A stretch of DNA of 64,000 nt from Comamonas testosteroni (GTDB taxonomy: Bacteria > Pseudomonadota > Gammaproteobacteria > Burkholderiales > Burkholderiaceae_C), in NCBI GenBank assembly GCA_008727115.1, contig CP044131.1:1054001-1118000 (forward strand), in the 5' to 3' direction. Each line of letters opens with the position of its first letter. The first letter of the stretch is position 1. The translations under genes and the position numbers were made by a program. The notes under the pieces were generated by a model. It was not told where the DNA came from and made no database searches. It was given only the letters and a program-made list of their open reading frames with translations. Of the stretch, positions 1 through 8,411 are shown in pieces.

Positions 1-1241
1 GTGCGGGTCGCGGCATTGAAATTACGATGGTGGCCGACTTGGATACCGAGCGCGCCAAGAGCGTGGTGGGTGACAAGGCCAAGGTCGTTGGCGACGCACG
101 CGAAATCATTGCCAACCCCGACATCGACGTCGTGGTCGAGCTGATCGGTGGCTACGGCATTGCCAAGGCCCTGGTGCTGGAGGCGATTGCCGCTGGCAAG
201 CATGTGGTGACCGCCAACAAGGCGCTGCTGGCCGTGCACGGCACGGAAATCTTCAAGGCCGCCGCCGAAAAGGGTGTGATCGTGGCCTATGAGGCGGCCG
301 TGGCTGGTGGCATTCCCATCATCAAGGCGCTGCGCGAAGGCCTGACGGCCAACTCCATCCAGTGGGTGGCCGGCATCATCAACGGCACGACCAACTTCAT
401 CCTGTCCGAAATGCGCGACAAGGGTTTGGACTTCGATGTGGTGCTCAAGGAAGCCCAGCGACTGGGTTACGCCGAAGCCGACCCCACCTTCGACATCGAA
501 GGTGTGGACGCTGCCCACAAGGCCACGCTGATGAGCGCGATTGCCTTCGGCATCCCCGTGCAGTTCGACAAGGCCTATGTGGAAGGCATCACCAAGCTGG
601 CCGGCGCCGACATCAAGTACGCCGAACAACTGGGCTACCGCATCAAGCTGCTGGGCATCACCAAGCGCACCGACAAGGGCGTTGAGCTGCGCGTTCACCC
701 CTCGCTCGTGCCATCCAAGCGCCTGATTGCCAATGTGGAAGGTGCGATGAACGCCGTGGTCGTGAACGGCGATGCCGTGGGCACCACGCTGTACTACGGC
801 AAGGGAGCGGGTTCCGAGCCTACGGCTTCTGCCGTGATCGCTGACCTGGTGGACATTGCCCGCCTGCACGGCGCTGACCCTGCGCACAGCGTGCCTGCGC
901 TGGCCTTCCAGTCGAACACCCTGGCTGCCGCAGGCAATGAACTGCCCGTGCTGCCTATGGCCGAAGTCATCACCAGCTACTACCTGCGCATCCGCGTGGC
1001 CGATGAAGCCGGTGTACTGGCCAAGATCACCGGCCTGCTGGCGGGTGCGGGCATCAGCATCGACGCCGTGCTGCAGCGCGAAGCCGATGAAGTGGGCGGC
1101 GAGGGTTCGACCCAGACCGATCTGATCATCCTGACACATGACACCCGCGAGGGTGATATGGACAAGGCTCTGGCCGAAATCCAGAGTCTGCCCACAGTGC
1201 TGGCTCCCATCACGCGTATCCGCAAAGAAGAGCTGAATTAA
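1..1241 (+). CDS. hom: Homoserine dehydrogenase (5' end outside window)
   Basis: Reduces aspartate semialdehyde to homoserine with NAD(P)H, in the cytoplasmic pathway to threonine and methionine. The reading frame is open from base 3, so the true start and the first part of the Rossmann fold (probably about 30 residues) lie upstream of the window; the Met at base 27 is internal. Visible are the rest of the NAD-binding domain, the catalytic-domain stretches AGIINGTTNFIL and DPTFDIEGVDAAHK (the family signature with the catalytic Lys), and a C-terminal ACT domain starting near YYLRIRVADEAGVLAKI. The ACT domain is usually the site of threonine feedback inhibition. thrC follows 161 bp downstream on the same strand, so the two are probably one transcription unit. 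Confidence 0.96.
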   Translation, partial: AGRGIEITMVADLDTERAKSVVGDKAKVVGDAREIIANPDIDVVVELIGGYGIAKALVLEAIAAGKHVVTANKALLAVHGTEIFKAAAEKGVIVAYEAAVAGGIPIIKALREGLTANSIQWVAGIINGTTNFILSEMRDKGLDFDVVLKEAQRLGYAEADPTFDIEGVDAAHKATLMSAIAFGIPVQFDKAYVEGITKLAGADIKYAEQLGYRIKLLGITKRTDKGVELRVHPSLVPSKRLIANVEGAMNAVVVNGDAVGTTLYYGKGAGSEPTASAVIADLVDIARLHGADPAHSVPALAFQSNTLAAAGNELPVLPMAEVITSYYLRIRVADEAGVLAKITGLLAGAGISIDAVLQREADEVGGEGSTQTDLIILTHDTREGDMDKALAEIQSLPTVLAPITRIRKEELN

Positions 1242-1368
1242 GCTCCCCCTGAGCGGCTTTGCCGCTTCCCCCTCTCTGGCGTTGCACGCCGGAGGGGGAC
1301 GACGCCCTTGCTGCGGGGCGGCCCTTGCTCGGCGTCTCTGAGTGGGGGAGTGCCAGTTTTGGGCGTTG
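1242..1368 (+). repeat. Dispersed intergenic repeat, CCCCTCTC type, copy 1
   Basis: The hom-thrC spacer is filled by a GC-rich element with an internal hairpin (CCCCTCTCTGGCG pairing roughly with CGCCGGAGGGG) followed by GCGGGGCGGCCCTTGCTCGG and ending near CCAGTTTTG. A second copy with the same order of motifs fills the livG-livF spacer at 50521-50642. Both lie between co-directional genes that look co-transcribed and have the same orientation relative to them. No coding potential is evident. Confidence 0.75.
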
Positions 1369-1402
1369 CGCCCTGTGCTTAGATTTCTGACGAGGAAGCA
1401 CC

Positions 1403-2827
1403 ATGCTTTATCTGTCCACCCGCGGTCACGCAGACCGCAAGCGTTTTTGTGACATCCTGCTCGAAGGTCTGGCGCCCGATGGCGGCCTGTACCTGCCGGT
1501 TGAGTACCCCCAGATCAGCGATGCCAAGCTGACACAGCTGCGCGAGACCTTGGCCACCAAGGGCTATGCCGCGCTGGCCTTCGAGATTCTGTCGCTGTAC
1601 ATCGACGACATTCCCGCAGCTGATCTGCAAGCCCTGTGCGCCAAGACATACACCAAGGAAGTCTTTGGCTCCGACGCCATCGTGCCCGTGCGCCAGCTCG
1701 ATGGCGTGCTGCACATCGAAGCCCTGTCCAACGGCCCCACGCTGGCCTTCAAGGACATGGCCATGCAGCTGCTGGGCAATCTGTTCGAGTACGAACTGGC
1801 CCGCCGCAATGAAGAGCTGAACATCCTGGGTGCCACCAGCGGCGACACCGGCAGCGCGGCCGAATACGCCATGCGCGGCAAAAAGGGCGTGCGCGTCTTC
1901 ATGACCAGCCCGCACGGCCGCATGAGCCCCTTCCAGCAGGCGCAAATGTTCAGTCTGCAGGACGAGAACATCCACAACATTGCCATCGAAGGCGTGTTTG
2001 ACGACTGCCAGGACATCGTCAAGGCCGTCAGCAACGACCACGCTTTCAAGGCCAAGTACAAGATCGGCACTGTCAACTCCATCAACTGGGCGCGTTTGCT
2101 GGCCCAGGTGGTGTACTACTTTGCCGGCTATCTGCAAGCTACTCAGAGCAACGATCAGAAGGTCAGCTTCACCGTCCCATCGGGCAACTTCGGCAATATC
2201 TGCGCCGGCCATGTGGCACGCCAGATGGGCCTGCCGATTGCCAAGCTGGTGGTGGCCACCAACGAAAACGATGTGCTGGACGAGTTCTTCCGCACCGGCG
2301 TTTATCAGGTGCGCGGCTCGGCCAACACCTATGAGACATCGAGCCCCTCGATGGACATCAGCAAGGCCAGCAACTTCGAGCGCTTTGTGTTCGATCTGGT
2401 CGGCCGCGACGGTGCACGCACCAAGCAGTTGTTTGCCGAAGGCGTGGCCAAGGCGGGCAAGTTCGATCTGAGTGCCGATCCGGCCTTCAAGGATGCTGCC
2501 GCCAAATACGGTTTTGTGAGCGGCAAGAGCACGCACGCAGACCGTCTGGGCACCATCAAGGACACCTACGAGCGTTTCGGCCAGATGATCGACACCCACA
2601 CCGCCGATGGCGTGAAGGTGGCACGCGAGCATCTGGGGGCAGAGCCCATGCTGGTGCTGGAAACTGCCTTGCCCATCAAGTTTGCAGCGACCATCGAAGA
2701 GGCCCTGGGCCGCTTGCCCGATCGTCCCGCCAAGTTCAATGGCATTGAAGACCTGCCCAAGCGCGTTGTCGTCATGGCTTCCGATGTGAATCAGGTCAAG
2801 GCCTTTATTGAAGCCAACTGCAAGTAA
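1403..2827 (+). CDS. thrC: Threonine synthase
   Basis: PLP-dependent enzyme that converts O-phosphohomoserine to threonine plus phosphate, the last step of threonine synthesis. The 474-residue length fits the proteobacterial/yeast-type form. The N-terminus MLYLSTRGHADRKRFCDILL is the family's N-terminal domain. The PLP-binding Lys is near residue 117 in SNGPTLAFKDMAMQ, and GATSGDTGSAAEYA is the phosphate-binding loop. The ATG start is preceded by GACGAGGAAGC, a fair ribosome binding site. It lies downstream of hom and is closed by a strong terminator. Confidence 0.97.
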   Translation: MLYLSTRGHADRKRFCDILLEGLAPDGGLYLPVEYPQISDAKLTQLRETLATKGYAALAFEILSLYIDDIPAADLQALCAKTYTKEVFGSDAIVPVRQLDGVLHIEALSNGPTLAFKDMAMQLLGNLFEYELARRNEELNILGATSGDTGSAAEYAMRGKKGVRVFMTSPHGRMSPFQQAQMFSLQDENIHNIAIEGVFDDCQDIVKAVSNDHAFKAKYKIGTVNSINWARLLAQVVYYFAGYLQATQSNDQKVSFTVPSGNFGNICAGHVARQMGLPIAKLVVATNENDVLDEFFRTGVYQVRGSANTYETSSPSMDISKASNFERFVFDLVGRDGARTKQLFAEGVAKAGKFDLSADPAFKDAAAKYGFVSGKSTHADRLGTIKDTYERFGQMIDTHTADGVKVAREHLGAEPMLVLETALPIKFAATIEEALGRLPDRPAKFNGIEDLPKRVVVMASDVNQVKAFIEANCK

Positions 2828-2850
2828 GCCTCTGCGGCGTTAAGCTTGAA

Positions 2851-2885
2851 AAGCACCTGGAGCCTGGCTGCAGGTGCTTTTTTAT
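2851..2885 (+). terminator. Rho-independent terminator after thrC
   Basis: AAGCACCTG and CAGGTGCTT form a 9-bp stem with an 11-base loop, followed directly by a run of T. It lies 23 bp after the thrC stop. Confidence 0.85.
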
Positions 2886-2894
2886 TTCAAGAGA

Positions 2895-2940
2895 AATTGG
2901 CCTCTAGCCCTTTTCCTATAAGCGCTAGTAGCTATCAAAT
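2895..2940 (-). repeat. GATAGC hairpin repeat, copy a
   Basis: Read on the minus strand: TTTGATAGCTACTAGCGCTT, a short spacer, then AAAAGGGCTAGAGGCCAATT. This is the core layout of the repeat family seen at about ten intergenic sites in the window: GATAGC, a self-complementary pair of arms, then often a GAGGC-like end. The arms of this copy carry one mismatch. Confidence 0.7.
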
Positions 2941-2961
2941 GTGAATCAGGACGTTGCAGAC

Positions 2962-3504
2962 ATGAAGGTCATAGGCTTTGCCGGGTATTCGGGCGCAGGC
3001 AAGACCACCTTGGTCGAGGCTCTGGTGGCGCTGATGAAGCAGCGTGGCCTCAAGGTTTCTGTCATCAAACATGCCCACCATCACTTTGATGTGGACCGCG
3101 AAGGCAAGGACAGCTGGCGCCACCGCAAGGCCGGGGCTTATGAGGTCTTGCTGGCCTCCGATCAGCGCATGGCGCTGATGCGCGAATATGAGCAGCCGGT
3201 GGAACTCAGCGTGCATGACATGCTGGTGCAGCTGGACCCCACTGTGGATTGGGTGCTGGTTGAAGGCTTCAAGCACGGTGATGTGCCCAAGATCGAAGTC
3301 TGGCGGCAGCAGCAAGACCGCCTGGACAAGGGCAAAAACATCGACCCCCTGTACCCGCATGACGCCAGGGTGCTGGCCGTGGCCACCGATGCTGTCCATG
3401 CTCTGCCGCAAACACCCACCCAGCCAGTGCTGGACTTGAACCAGCCGCAGCTTGTGCTGCAATGGCTGATCGCTCACGCGGACTCTCTGCAATACAAGAA
3501 CTAA
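2962..3504 (+). CDS. mobB: Molybdopterin-guanine dinucleotide biosynthesis protein MobB
   Basis: GTP-binding adaptor that helps attach GMP to molybdopterin when the bis-MGD cofactor is made. The P-loop GYSGAGKTT lies at residues 8-16. Further family features are KHAHHHFDVDREGKDSWRHR and DWVLVEGFKH. I chose ATG 2962, with AGGA ten bases upstream, over the GTG at 2941, which would lie in the upstream repeat. Length is 180 residues, close to the family norm. moeA starts 14 bp after its stop, in the same molybdenum-cofactor cluster. Confidence 0.93.
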   Translation: MKVIGFAGYSGAGKTTLVEALVALMKQRGLKVSVIKHAHHHFDVDREGKDSWRHRKAGAYEVLLASDQRMALMREYEQPVELSVHDMLVQLDPTVDWVLVEGFKHGDVPKIEVWRQQQDRLDKGKNIDPLYPHDARVLAVATDAVHALPQTPTQPVLDLNQPQLVLQWLIAHADSLQYKN

Positions 3505-3518
3505 GGAAAGACATCGCA

Positions 3519-4775
3519 ATGCAAGCACCCCAAACCAATCGCAAGCCATTGAAGCCGCTGGACGATGCACTGCAGGAGCTGCTAGCCCATGCCCAACCCA
3601 TGGCGGGCAGCCAGATGGTGGACACCTTTGACGCCGATGGCCGGGTGCTGCTGCAAGACGCGATTTCGCCGCTTCAGGTGCCGCCCCAGGACAACTCGGC
3701 CATGGATGGCTATGCCGTGCGTGCCGCTGAATGCGCGAGTGGTGATGCCGTGCTGTCCGTGTCCCAGCGCATTCCAGCAGGCACTGCGCCCGATGCTTTG
3801 GCTGAGGGCTCTGTGGCCCGAATCTTCACAGGTGCACCCGTGCCCGTGGGTGCGGATGCCATCGTCATGCAAGAAGACTGCGAAGTGCAGGAAGATGGCC
3901 GCGTGCGCATCAAGGCCCAGCCTGTAGCGGGTCAGTGGATTCGCCGTTCGGGTGAAGACATTCGCCAGGGTGCGACGGTGATCGAGGCAGGAACTCGCCT
4001 CACACCCGCCCATCTGGGCCTGGCGGCCAGCATGGGCTTTGCCAGCCTGTCCGTGGCACGCAAGCCGCGCGTGGCGCTGTTCTCTACCGGCGATGAGCTG
4101 GTCATGCCAGGCACTGTGGCGCCGCAGGACATGAAGCCCGGCAGCATCTACAACAGCAACCGCTTTTTCCTGCGTGCGCTGCTGTTGCGCATGGGCTGCG
4201 AGGTGACGGATCTGGGTATCGTGCCCGACGACCGCGAAGCCACGATGGCAGCGCTGGCCGATGCCGCCATGGACCACGATGTGATCGTCACCAGCGGCGG
4301 CGTGTCCGTGGGCGAGGAAGACCATATCAAGCCTGCCGTGCAGGAGCTGGGCCAGCTCGACCTCTGGCAGATCAGCATCAAGCCCGGCAAGCCCTTTGCC
4401 TATGGCCGCGTCAATCGCGAGTCCGGCACAGGCTTTGCGCATTTCATCGGTCTGCCTGGCAATCCGGTGTCCAGCTTTGTGACTTTTCAGGTGCTGGTGC
4501 GTCCTTTCCTGTTGCGTCTGCAAGGCGTGCAGAACGTGCTGCCGCGCGCCATTGATGCGCGGGCTGATTTTGTCTGGCCCAAGGGCGACAAGCGCCGCGA
4601 GTTCCTGCGCGTGCGCTACAACGAGCGTGGCAGGCTGGAGCTGTTCAAGAACCAGAGCTCGGGCGTGCTGACCTCTACCGCCTGGGGTGATGGTGTGGTG
4701 GACAACCCCACTGGCACCACGATTGCTCAGGGCGACAGCGTGCGCTTTATCCCGTTTTCCGAACTCATGGCCTGA
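3519..4775 (+). CDS. moeA: Molybdopterin molybdenumtransferase MoeA
   Basis: Inserts molybdate into adenylated molybdopterin to give the active cofactor. The 418 residues cover the usual MoeA domains: DNSAMDGYAVR near the N-terminus, the MPT-binding stretch TSGGVSVGEEDH, then KPGKPFAYG and GLPGNPVSSF, and a C-terminal beta domain. The ATG at 3519 is preceded by AAGGAAAG at a good distance; a longer reading from 3462 would overlap mobB and has no family match. It lies between mobB and moaD, with a 12-bp gap to moaD, so the three are very likely co-transcribed. Confidence 0.96.
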   Translation: MQAPQTNRKPLKPLDDALQELLAHAQPMAGSQMVDTFDADGRVLLQDAISPLQVPPQDNSAMDGYAVRAAECASGDAVLSVSQRIPAGTAPDALAEGSVARIFTGAPVPVGADAIVMQEDCEVQEDGRVRIKAQPVAGQWIRRSGEDIRQGATVIEAGTRLTPAHLGLAASMGFASLSVARKPRVALFSTGDELVMPGTVAPQDMKPGSIYNSNRFFLRALLLRMGCEVTDLGIVPDDREATMAALADAAMDHDVIVTSGGVSVGEEDHIKPAVQELGQLDLWQISIKPGKPFAYGRVNRESGTGFAHFIGLPGNPVSSFVTFQVLVRPFLLRLQGVQNVLPRAIDARADFVWPKGDKRREFLRVRYNERGRLELFKNQSSGVLTSTAWGDGVVDNPTGTTIAQGDSVRFIPFSELMA

Positions 4776-4787
4776 AGGAGTAGTGAG

Positions 4788-5042
4788 ATGAACCAGATTA
4801 CCGTGCGTTATTTCGCATCGATCCGCGAAGCCATGGGTACGGGCAGCCAAAGCCTGCAGACTGCAGCGGCGACGGTTGGGGCACTGCGTGCAGAGTTGAT
4901 GGAGCAGAGCGAAGCTGCAGCCCAGGCGCTGGCAGAAGGCCGTGCGGTGCGCATGGCGCTGAATCAAGACATGTGCGCTGATGATGCACTGCTGAAAAGC
5001 GGCGACGAAGTGGCCTTCTTCCCCCCAGTCACCGGTGGCTGA
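4788..5042 (+). CDS. moaD: Molybdopterin synthase sulfur carrier subunit MoaD
   Basis: Small ubiquitin-fold protein (84 residues) whose C-terminal Gly-Gly is adenylated and thiocarboxylated. It then donates sulfur to precursor Z in a complex with MoaE. The protein ends in FFPPVTGG, with the required terminal GG. AAGGAG lies just upstream of the ATG. A terminator 36 bp after the stop closes the mobB-moeA-moaD unit. The partner gene moaE is 2.8 kb downstream rather than adjacent. Confidence 0.95.
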   Translation: MNQITVRYFASIREAMGTGSQSLQTAAATVGALRAELMEQSEAAAQALAEGRAVRMALNQDMCADDALLKSGDEVAFFPPVTGG

Positions 5043-5077
5043 CAGCAGAGAGAAATCTAGCTGCTCTTCCCCCAAAG

Positions 5078-5107
5078 GCCTGCACAGTCACCGGTGCAGG
5101 CTTTTTT
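5078..5107 (+). terminator. Rho-independent terminator after moaD
   Basis: GCCTGCA and TGCAGGC form a 7-bp stem, extendable by ACCGGT-like bases in the loop, followed by six T. Confidence 0.85.
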
Positions 5108-5174
5108 GTGCCCGCAGGTAGGTGACAGCCGCAATGGTGAGATTGCTTACTAGGGTTTTCATGGGTGAGTTTTC

Positions 5175-5235
5175 ATGAATCTGACGAGATTCATTTTGGA
5201 CAATCCGCGCTTTCTACAAGAGAGACAGAAAGCGC
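5175..5235 (+). promoter_or_regulatory. Two perfect inverted repeats in the atoE leader
   Basis: ATGAATCT at 5175-5182 and AGATTCAT at 5187-5194 form an 8-bp perfect palindrome with a 4-bp spacer, the shape of a repressor operator. GCGCTTTCT at 5207-5215 and AGAAAGCGC at 5227-5235 form a 9-bp perfect stem ending six bases before the ATG at 5242. That second hairpin holds the purine-rich stretch that would serve as ribosome binding site, so it could limit translation. No regulator is identified. Confidence 0.5.
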
Positions 5236-5241
5236 TTACTC

Positions 5242-6661
5242 ATGACAACTCACGTCAATATGGAGGAAACCCGCTCTGCGCGCTTTGCCATGCGCTGCGC
5301 CAGCTGGGCGGAAAAGTGGTTCCCGGATTCCTGGGTGTTTGCTGCCGTTGGCATCTTTATCGTGGTGCTGGCCGCCTTTGCCATTGGCGCGCCTGCGGCT
5401 GAAACCAGCAAGGCCTTTGGTAAGGGCTTCTGGAGCCTGATTCCCTTCACCATGCAGATGGCCGATTGGCGGCTATGTGGTGGCCAGCTCCAAGCCTGCC
5501 TCCAAACTGATTCATTCCCTGGCACTCGTGCCCAAGACCGGCCGTGGCGCCGTGGCCTGGGTGGCTTTTGTGTCGCTGACCGCATCGCTGCTGAACTGGG
5601 GCCTGAGCCTGGTCTTCGGCGGCCTGCTGGTCAAGGCACTGGCGCGTCGCACCGACATCAAGATGGACTACCGCGCAGCGGGCGCAGCCGTCTATCTGGG
5701 CCTGGGGGCTGTGTGGGCGCTGGGCATTTCGTCGTCGGCCGCGCAGCTGCAGGCCAACCCTGCCAGCCTGCCGCCAGGCATTCTGGCCATCACCGGGGTG
5801 ATTCCGTTTACCGAGACCATTTTCCTGTGGCAGTCCGGCGTGATGCTGGCGGTGCTGATGATCATCTCCATCGTCGTGGCTTACATGACAGCCCCCGGTG
5901 AAAAGTCGGCGCGTGATGCTGCTCAGTGCCAGGTCGATCTGGCCGAAGAAGTGGTGCAGGAAGTCAAAAAGCCCAGCCGCCCCGGTGAATGGCTGGAGTA
6001 CAGCCCTATTCTCATCATCATGATGGTGGCGCTGACGGTGGGCTGGATGGTGGAGGAGTTCTCCAGCAAGCCTTTCATTCAGGCAATCTCGGGCCTGAAC
6101 ACCTACAACCTGCTGTTCCTCATGGCAGGAGCGCTGTTGCACTGGCGTCCGCGCAGCTTCCTCGATGCCGTGGCGCGTGCCGTGCCCACCACCACCGGCG
6201 TGCTCATCCAGTTCCCGTTGTATGGCGCGATCGCCGCCATCATGACGGACGTCAAGGGCGTGGACGGTGCCAGCATTGCCCACCATATCTCTACCTTCTT
6301 CACCAGCTTTGCCACGCATGACACCTATGCGCTGCTGATGGGCACCTACTCTGCCGTGCTGGGCTTCTTCCTGCCTTCGGGCGGTGGCAAGTGGATTGTG
6401 GAGGCGCCTTATGTCATGCAAGTGGCCAATGACCTGCAGTACCACCTGGGCTGGGCGGTGCAGATCTATAACGCTGCCGAAGCGCTGCCCAACCTGATCA
6501 ACCCCTTCTACATGCTGCCGCTGCTGGGCGTGCTGGGCCTGAAGGCACGTGACCTGATTGGCTACAACTTTGTGCAGTTGCTGGTTCATGCACCGGTGGT
6601 GCTGTTCCTGTTATGGTTCCTGGGTCAGACCCTGAGCTATACCCCCCCTGTAATGCCATGA
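5242..6661 (+). pseudogene. atoE: Short-chain fatty acid transporter AtoE, frameshifted
   Basis: Inner-membrane permease family (AtoE/TIGR00366 type) for short-chain fatty acids such as acetoacetate and butyrate. The N-terminal 75 residues, including WAEKWFPDSWVFAAVGIFI and FWSLIPFTMQMA, are in one frame up to 5463. The rest, starting IGGYVVASSKPASKLI and containing FIPFTET-like, FLPSGGGKW and YNAAEALPNLINPF stretches, is in another frame from 5465. At the junction two bases (modulo three) are missing between the codon for Ala and the codon for Ile; 2, 5 or 8 lost bases would all fit. Joined, the parts give about 472 residues, normal for the family. A sequencing error cannot be excluded from one sequence. 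The 3' end overlaps the next gene by ATGA. Confidence 0.8.
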
Positions 6662-7011
6662 CCTCAATTGCCGATTTGCCATCTACCGAAGTGAACCCGG
6701 ATATCAGCGCCCGTACCCGCAAGGCGCTGGCCGAAGCGCGCGAGCGCGGTGTGAAACTGGGAACAGCGGGGGCGGCCAATATCCGCGCCACGGTAGAAAA
6801 GCGCAAATCGGCTGCCGATGCCTTTGCCAAGCAGCACGAAGCGCTGTTTGCGCAGTTGCAAGAGCAGGGCTTGACTCACCGAGCCATGGCTGCAGAACTC
6901 AATGCCCGAGGCATTGCTGCGGCCAAGGGCGGAGAGTGGACCCATGGCCAAGTGCAGCGCATTCTGAACCGCTATGCGGACTGGAAGGCGAAGGGCTCGG
7001 CAGAGACCTGA
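6658..7011 (+). CDS. Stand-alone C-terminal domain of a serine recombinase
   Basis: A 117-residue protein. Residues from about 18, RTRKALAEARERGVKLG, match the linker that follows the catalytic domain in resolvase/invertase-type serine recombinases. The end, LTHRAMAAELNARGIAA followed by WTHGQVQRILNRY, matches their DNA-binding helix-turn-helix. The catalytic domain with the active-site Ser is absent, and no remnant of it is seen upstream. ATG 6658 overlaps the atoE stop as ATGA, which suggests translational coupling. It may act as a DNA-binding protein or be a relic; function is unknown. Confidence 0.7.
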   Translation: MTSIADLPSTEVNPDISARTRKALAEARERGVKLGTAGAANIRATVEKRKSAADAFAKQHEALFAQLQEQGLTHRAMAAELNARGIAAAKGGEWTHGQVQRILNRYADWKAKGSAET

Positions 7012-7031
7012 TGGCGGTGGCCTCATTAAAA

Positions 7032-7062
7032 AAGCCGTGCGCTGAACTGCACGGCTTTTTTA
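7032..7062 (+). terminator. Rho-independent terminator
   Basis: GCCGTGC and GCACGGC form a 7-bp stem (longer with flanking AA/TT pairs), followed by six T. It closes the atoE/recombinase-domain unit. Confidence 0.85.
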
Positions 7063-7110
7063 TTTTGATAGCTGTCAGCGCTTTGTGGGTAAGCGCTGGA
7101 GGCTGATTTG
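7063..7110 (+). repeat. GATAGC hairpin repeat, copy b
   Basis: TTTTGATAGCTGTC is followed by AGCGCTT at 7077-7083, a seven-base loop, AAGCGCT at 7091-7097, then GGAGGCTGATTT. The arms are perfectly complementary. The element directly abuts the preceding terminator. Confidence 0.75.
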
Positions 7111-7114
7111 ACGC

Positions 7115-7438
7115 TTATTCTGAAGTGGTGGTTGGCAGTTGCGGCGAACGCCATTCCAGCAGCTCGGCCAGGCGCTGAACAATCCAGCCTGCTTCGGCTG
7201 CAGTGACGACGGAGCCTTCCATGGCCAGTCCGCTATGCATGCCCAGCAGTACCTGCTCTTCGGAAGAATTGCCCGAATGATAGAGCGTCTGGGCCTGCTC
7301 CGTCAAATGGCTGGCCAGGTCTTCGCAGAGTTCATAGCGGGCTACGACCTCAGCAATGGAGGCTGAGAGCTTGCCGCTGCGTGTGCGAAACAGCTCTGCA
7401 AAGCTGGGGGGCGGCTGTATCTGGCTGGTTTCGTCCAT
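7115..7438 (-). CDS. Hypothetical protein, 107 residues
   Basis: I do not recognise the family. The protein is soluble and acidic, with no signal peptide or membrane segment. The middle (LASHLTEQAQTLYHSG) and the end (AEAGWIVQRLAELLEW) look like amphipathic helices. It starts 11 bp after the stop of the other small minus-strand gene, with AAGGGA as a likely ribosome binding site, so the two form a pair. Codon usage looks like that of the neighbours. Confidence 0.6.
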   Translation of the reverse strand: MDETSQIQPPPSFAELFRTRSGKLSASIAEVVARYELCEDLASHLTEQAQTLYHSGNSSEEQVLLGMHSGLAMEGSVVTAAEAGWIVQRLAELLEWRSPQLPTTTSE

Positions 7439-7449
7439 GAAGCGATCCC

Positions 7450-7704
7450 TTAGCTTGGCTCGAACAAGCGCTCGAAGCGCTCGATATCCGCCGAGAACTC
7501 GCAGGTGATGAGCTGGCCTGACTTGTTGTCGCGCTTGCGATGGGCGGCAAACAGCGTGGCCTTGCCCTTGAAGTTGTAGTCGGGCAGGTGGATCAGCTCA
7601 TAGGGATAGGGCACAAAGAGCTGGAACTCGAAAATCATCCGATGCTCATTGCGTGGAGAGGGGTACAGCGTGTACTCCGGCAGATTGATGGTTTGTGTGG
7701 CCAT
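7450..7704 (-). CDS. Hypothetical protein, 84 residues
   Basis: Family not recognised. The protein is rich in aromatic residues (FEFQLFVPYPYELIHLPDY), with no signal peptide or membrane helix, so probably a small soluble beta-rich protein. It is the first gene of a two-gene minus-strand unit with the 107-residue gene and diverges from moaE. Both sit within the segment that separates moaD from moaE. Confidence 0.6.
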   Translation of the reverse strand: MATQTINLPEYTLYPSPRNEHRMIFEFQLFVPYPYELIHLPDYNFKGKATLFAAHRKRDNKSGQLITCEFSADIERFERLFEPS

Positions 7705-7875
7705 GGCGCAATGCTAATGCGCAGTACATGCCCATGTCAGGGCCTGAACGCATAACCCTCGCTGCCGCGCAAGCCATGCAGGGCTTGCCCTTCGGTTTGT
7801 GGTGCCTTGAGCATCTGAGGTGTTGCGGCCTTTTGCAAGGCAGCCGCCTTGCGGCGAGCCTGCGACAATGCAGGC

Positions 7876-8337
7876 ATGACTGCTGCACGTGTTTTCATTC
7901 AGACTCAGGACTTTGACCTTTCGGCCGAGATTGCCGCCTTGCGCGCTGGCGATGCGCGCGTGGGCGCAGTCTGCAGCTTTGTCGGTACGGTGCGTGACCG
8001 CAACGAGGGCGATGCCGTCTCCAGCATGGAGTTGGAGCACTACCCGGGCATGACCGAAAAATCCATCGAAGCCATCATCGACAAGGCCGTGGAGCGCTTT
8101 GGCATCTTTGGTGCGCGCGTCATCCATCGCATCGGCCTGCTGCAACCCATGGATCAGATCGTGCTGGTGGCCGTAACCAGTGCCCACCGCGGCAAGTCAT
8201 TTGAGGCCTGCGAATACATCATGGACTACCTGAAGTCCGAGGCCCCGTTCTGGAAAAAAGAGCAGACCGGGCAGGGCGCGCGCTGGGTGGATGCGCGGGT
8301 CAGCGACGAGCAAGCTCTGGCGCGCTGGGTGGCCTGA
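7876..8337 (+). CDS. moaE: Molybdopterin synthase catalytic subunit MoaE
   Basis: Catalytic partner of MoaD that adds the dithiolene sulfurs to precursor Z. The 153-residue length is typical. Family motifs visible are FVGTVRDRNEGD, LEHYPGM, SAHRGKSFEACEYIMDYLK and APFWKKEQ, the last containing the active-site Lys pair. ATG 7876 was preferred to an in-frame start at 7849 because the family begins near here; there is no strong ribosome binding site. It is separated from moaD by the atoE segment, although the two proteins act as one complex. Confidence 0.95.
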   Translation: MTAARVFIQTQDFDLSAEIAALRAGDARVGAVCSFVGTVRDRNEGDAVSSMELEHYPGMTEKSIEAIIDKAVERFGIFGARVIHRIGLLQPMDQIVLVAVTSAHRGKSFEACEYIMDYLKSEAPFWKKEQTGQGARWVDARVSDEQALARWVA

Positions 8338-8411
8338 CTTTTCGAGTGATTGGCTGGCACTCGATACAGTGAAGCCTTTGACATTTGTGTGTGAACTCTA
8401 TGAATGAAAAA

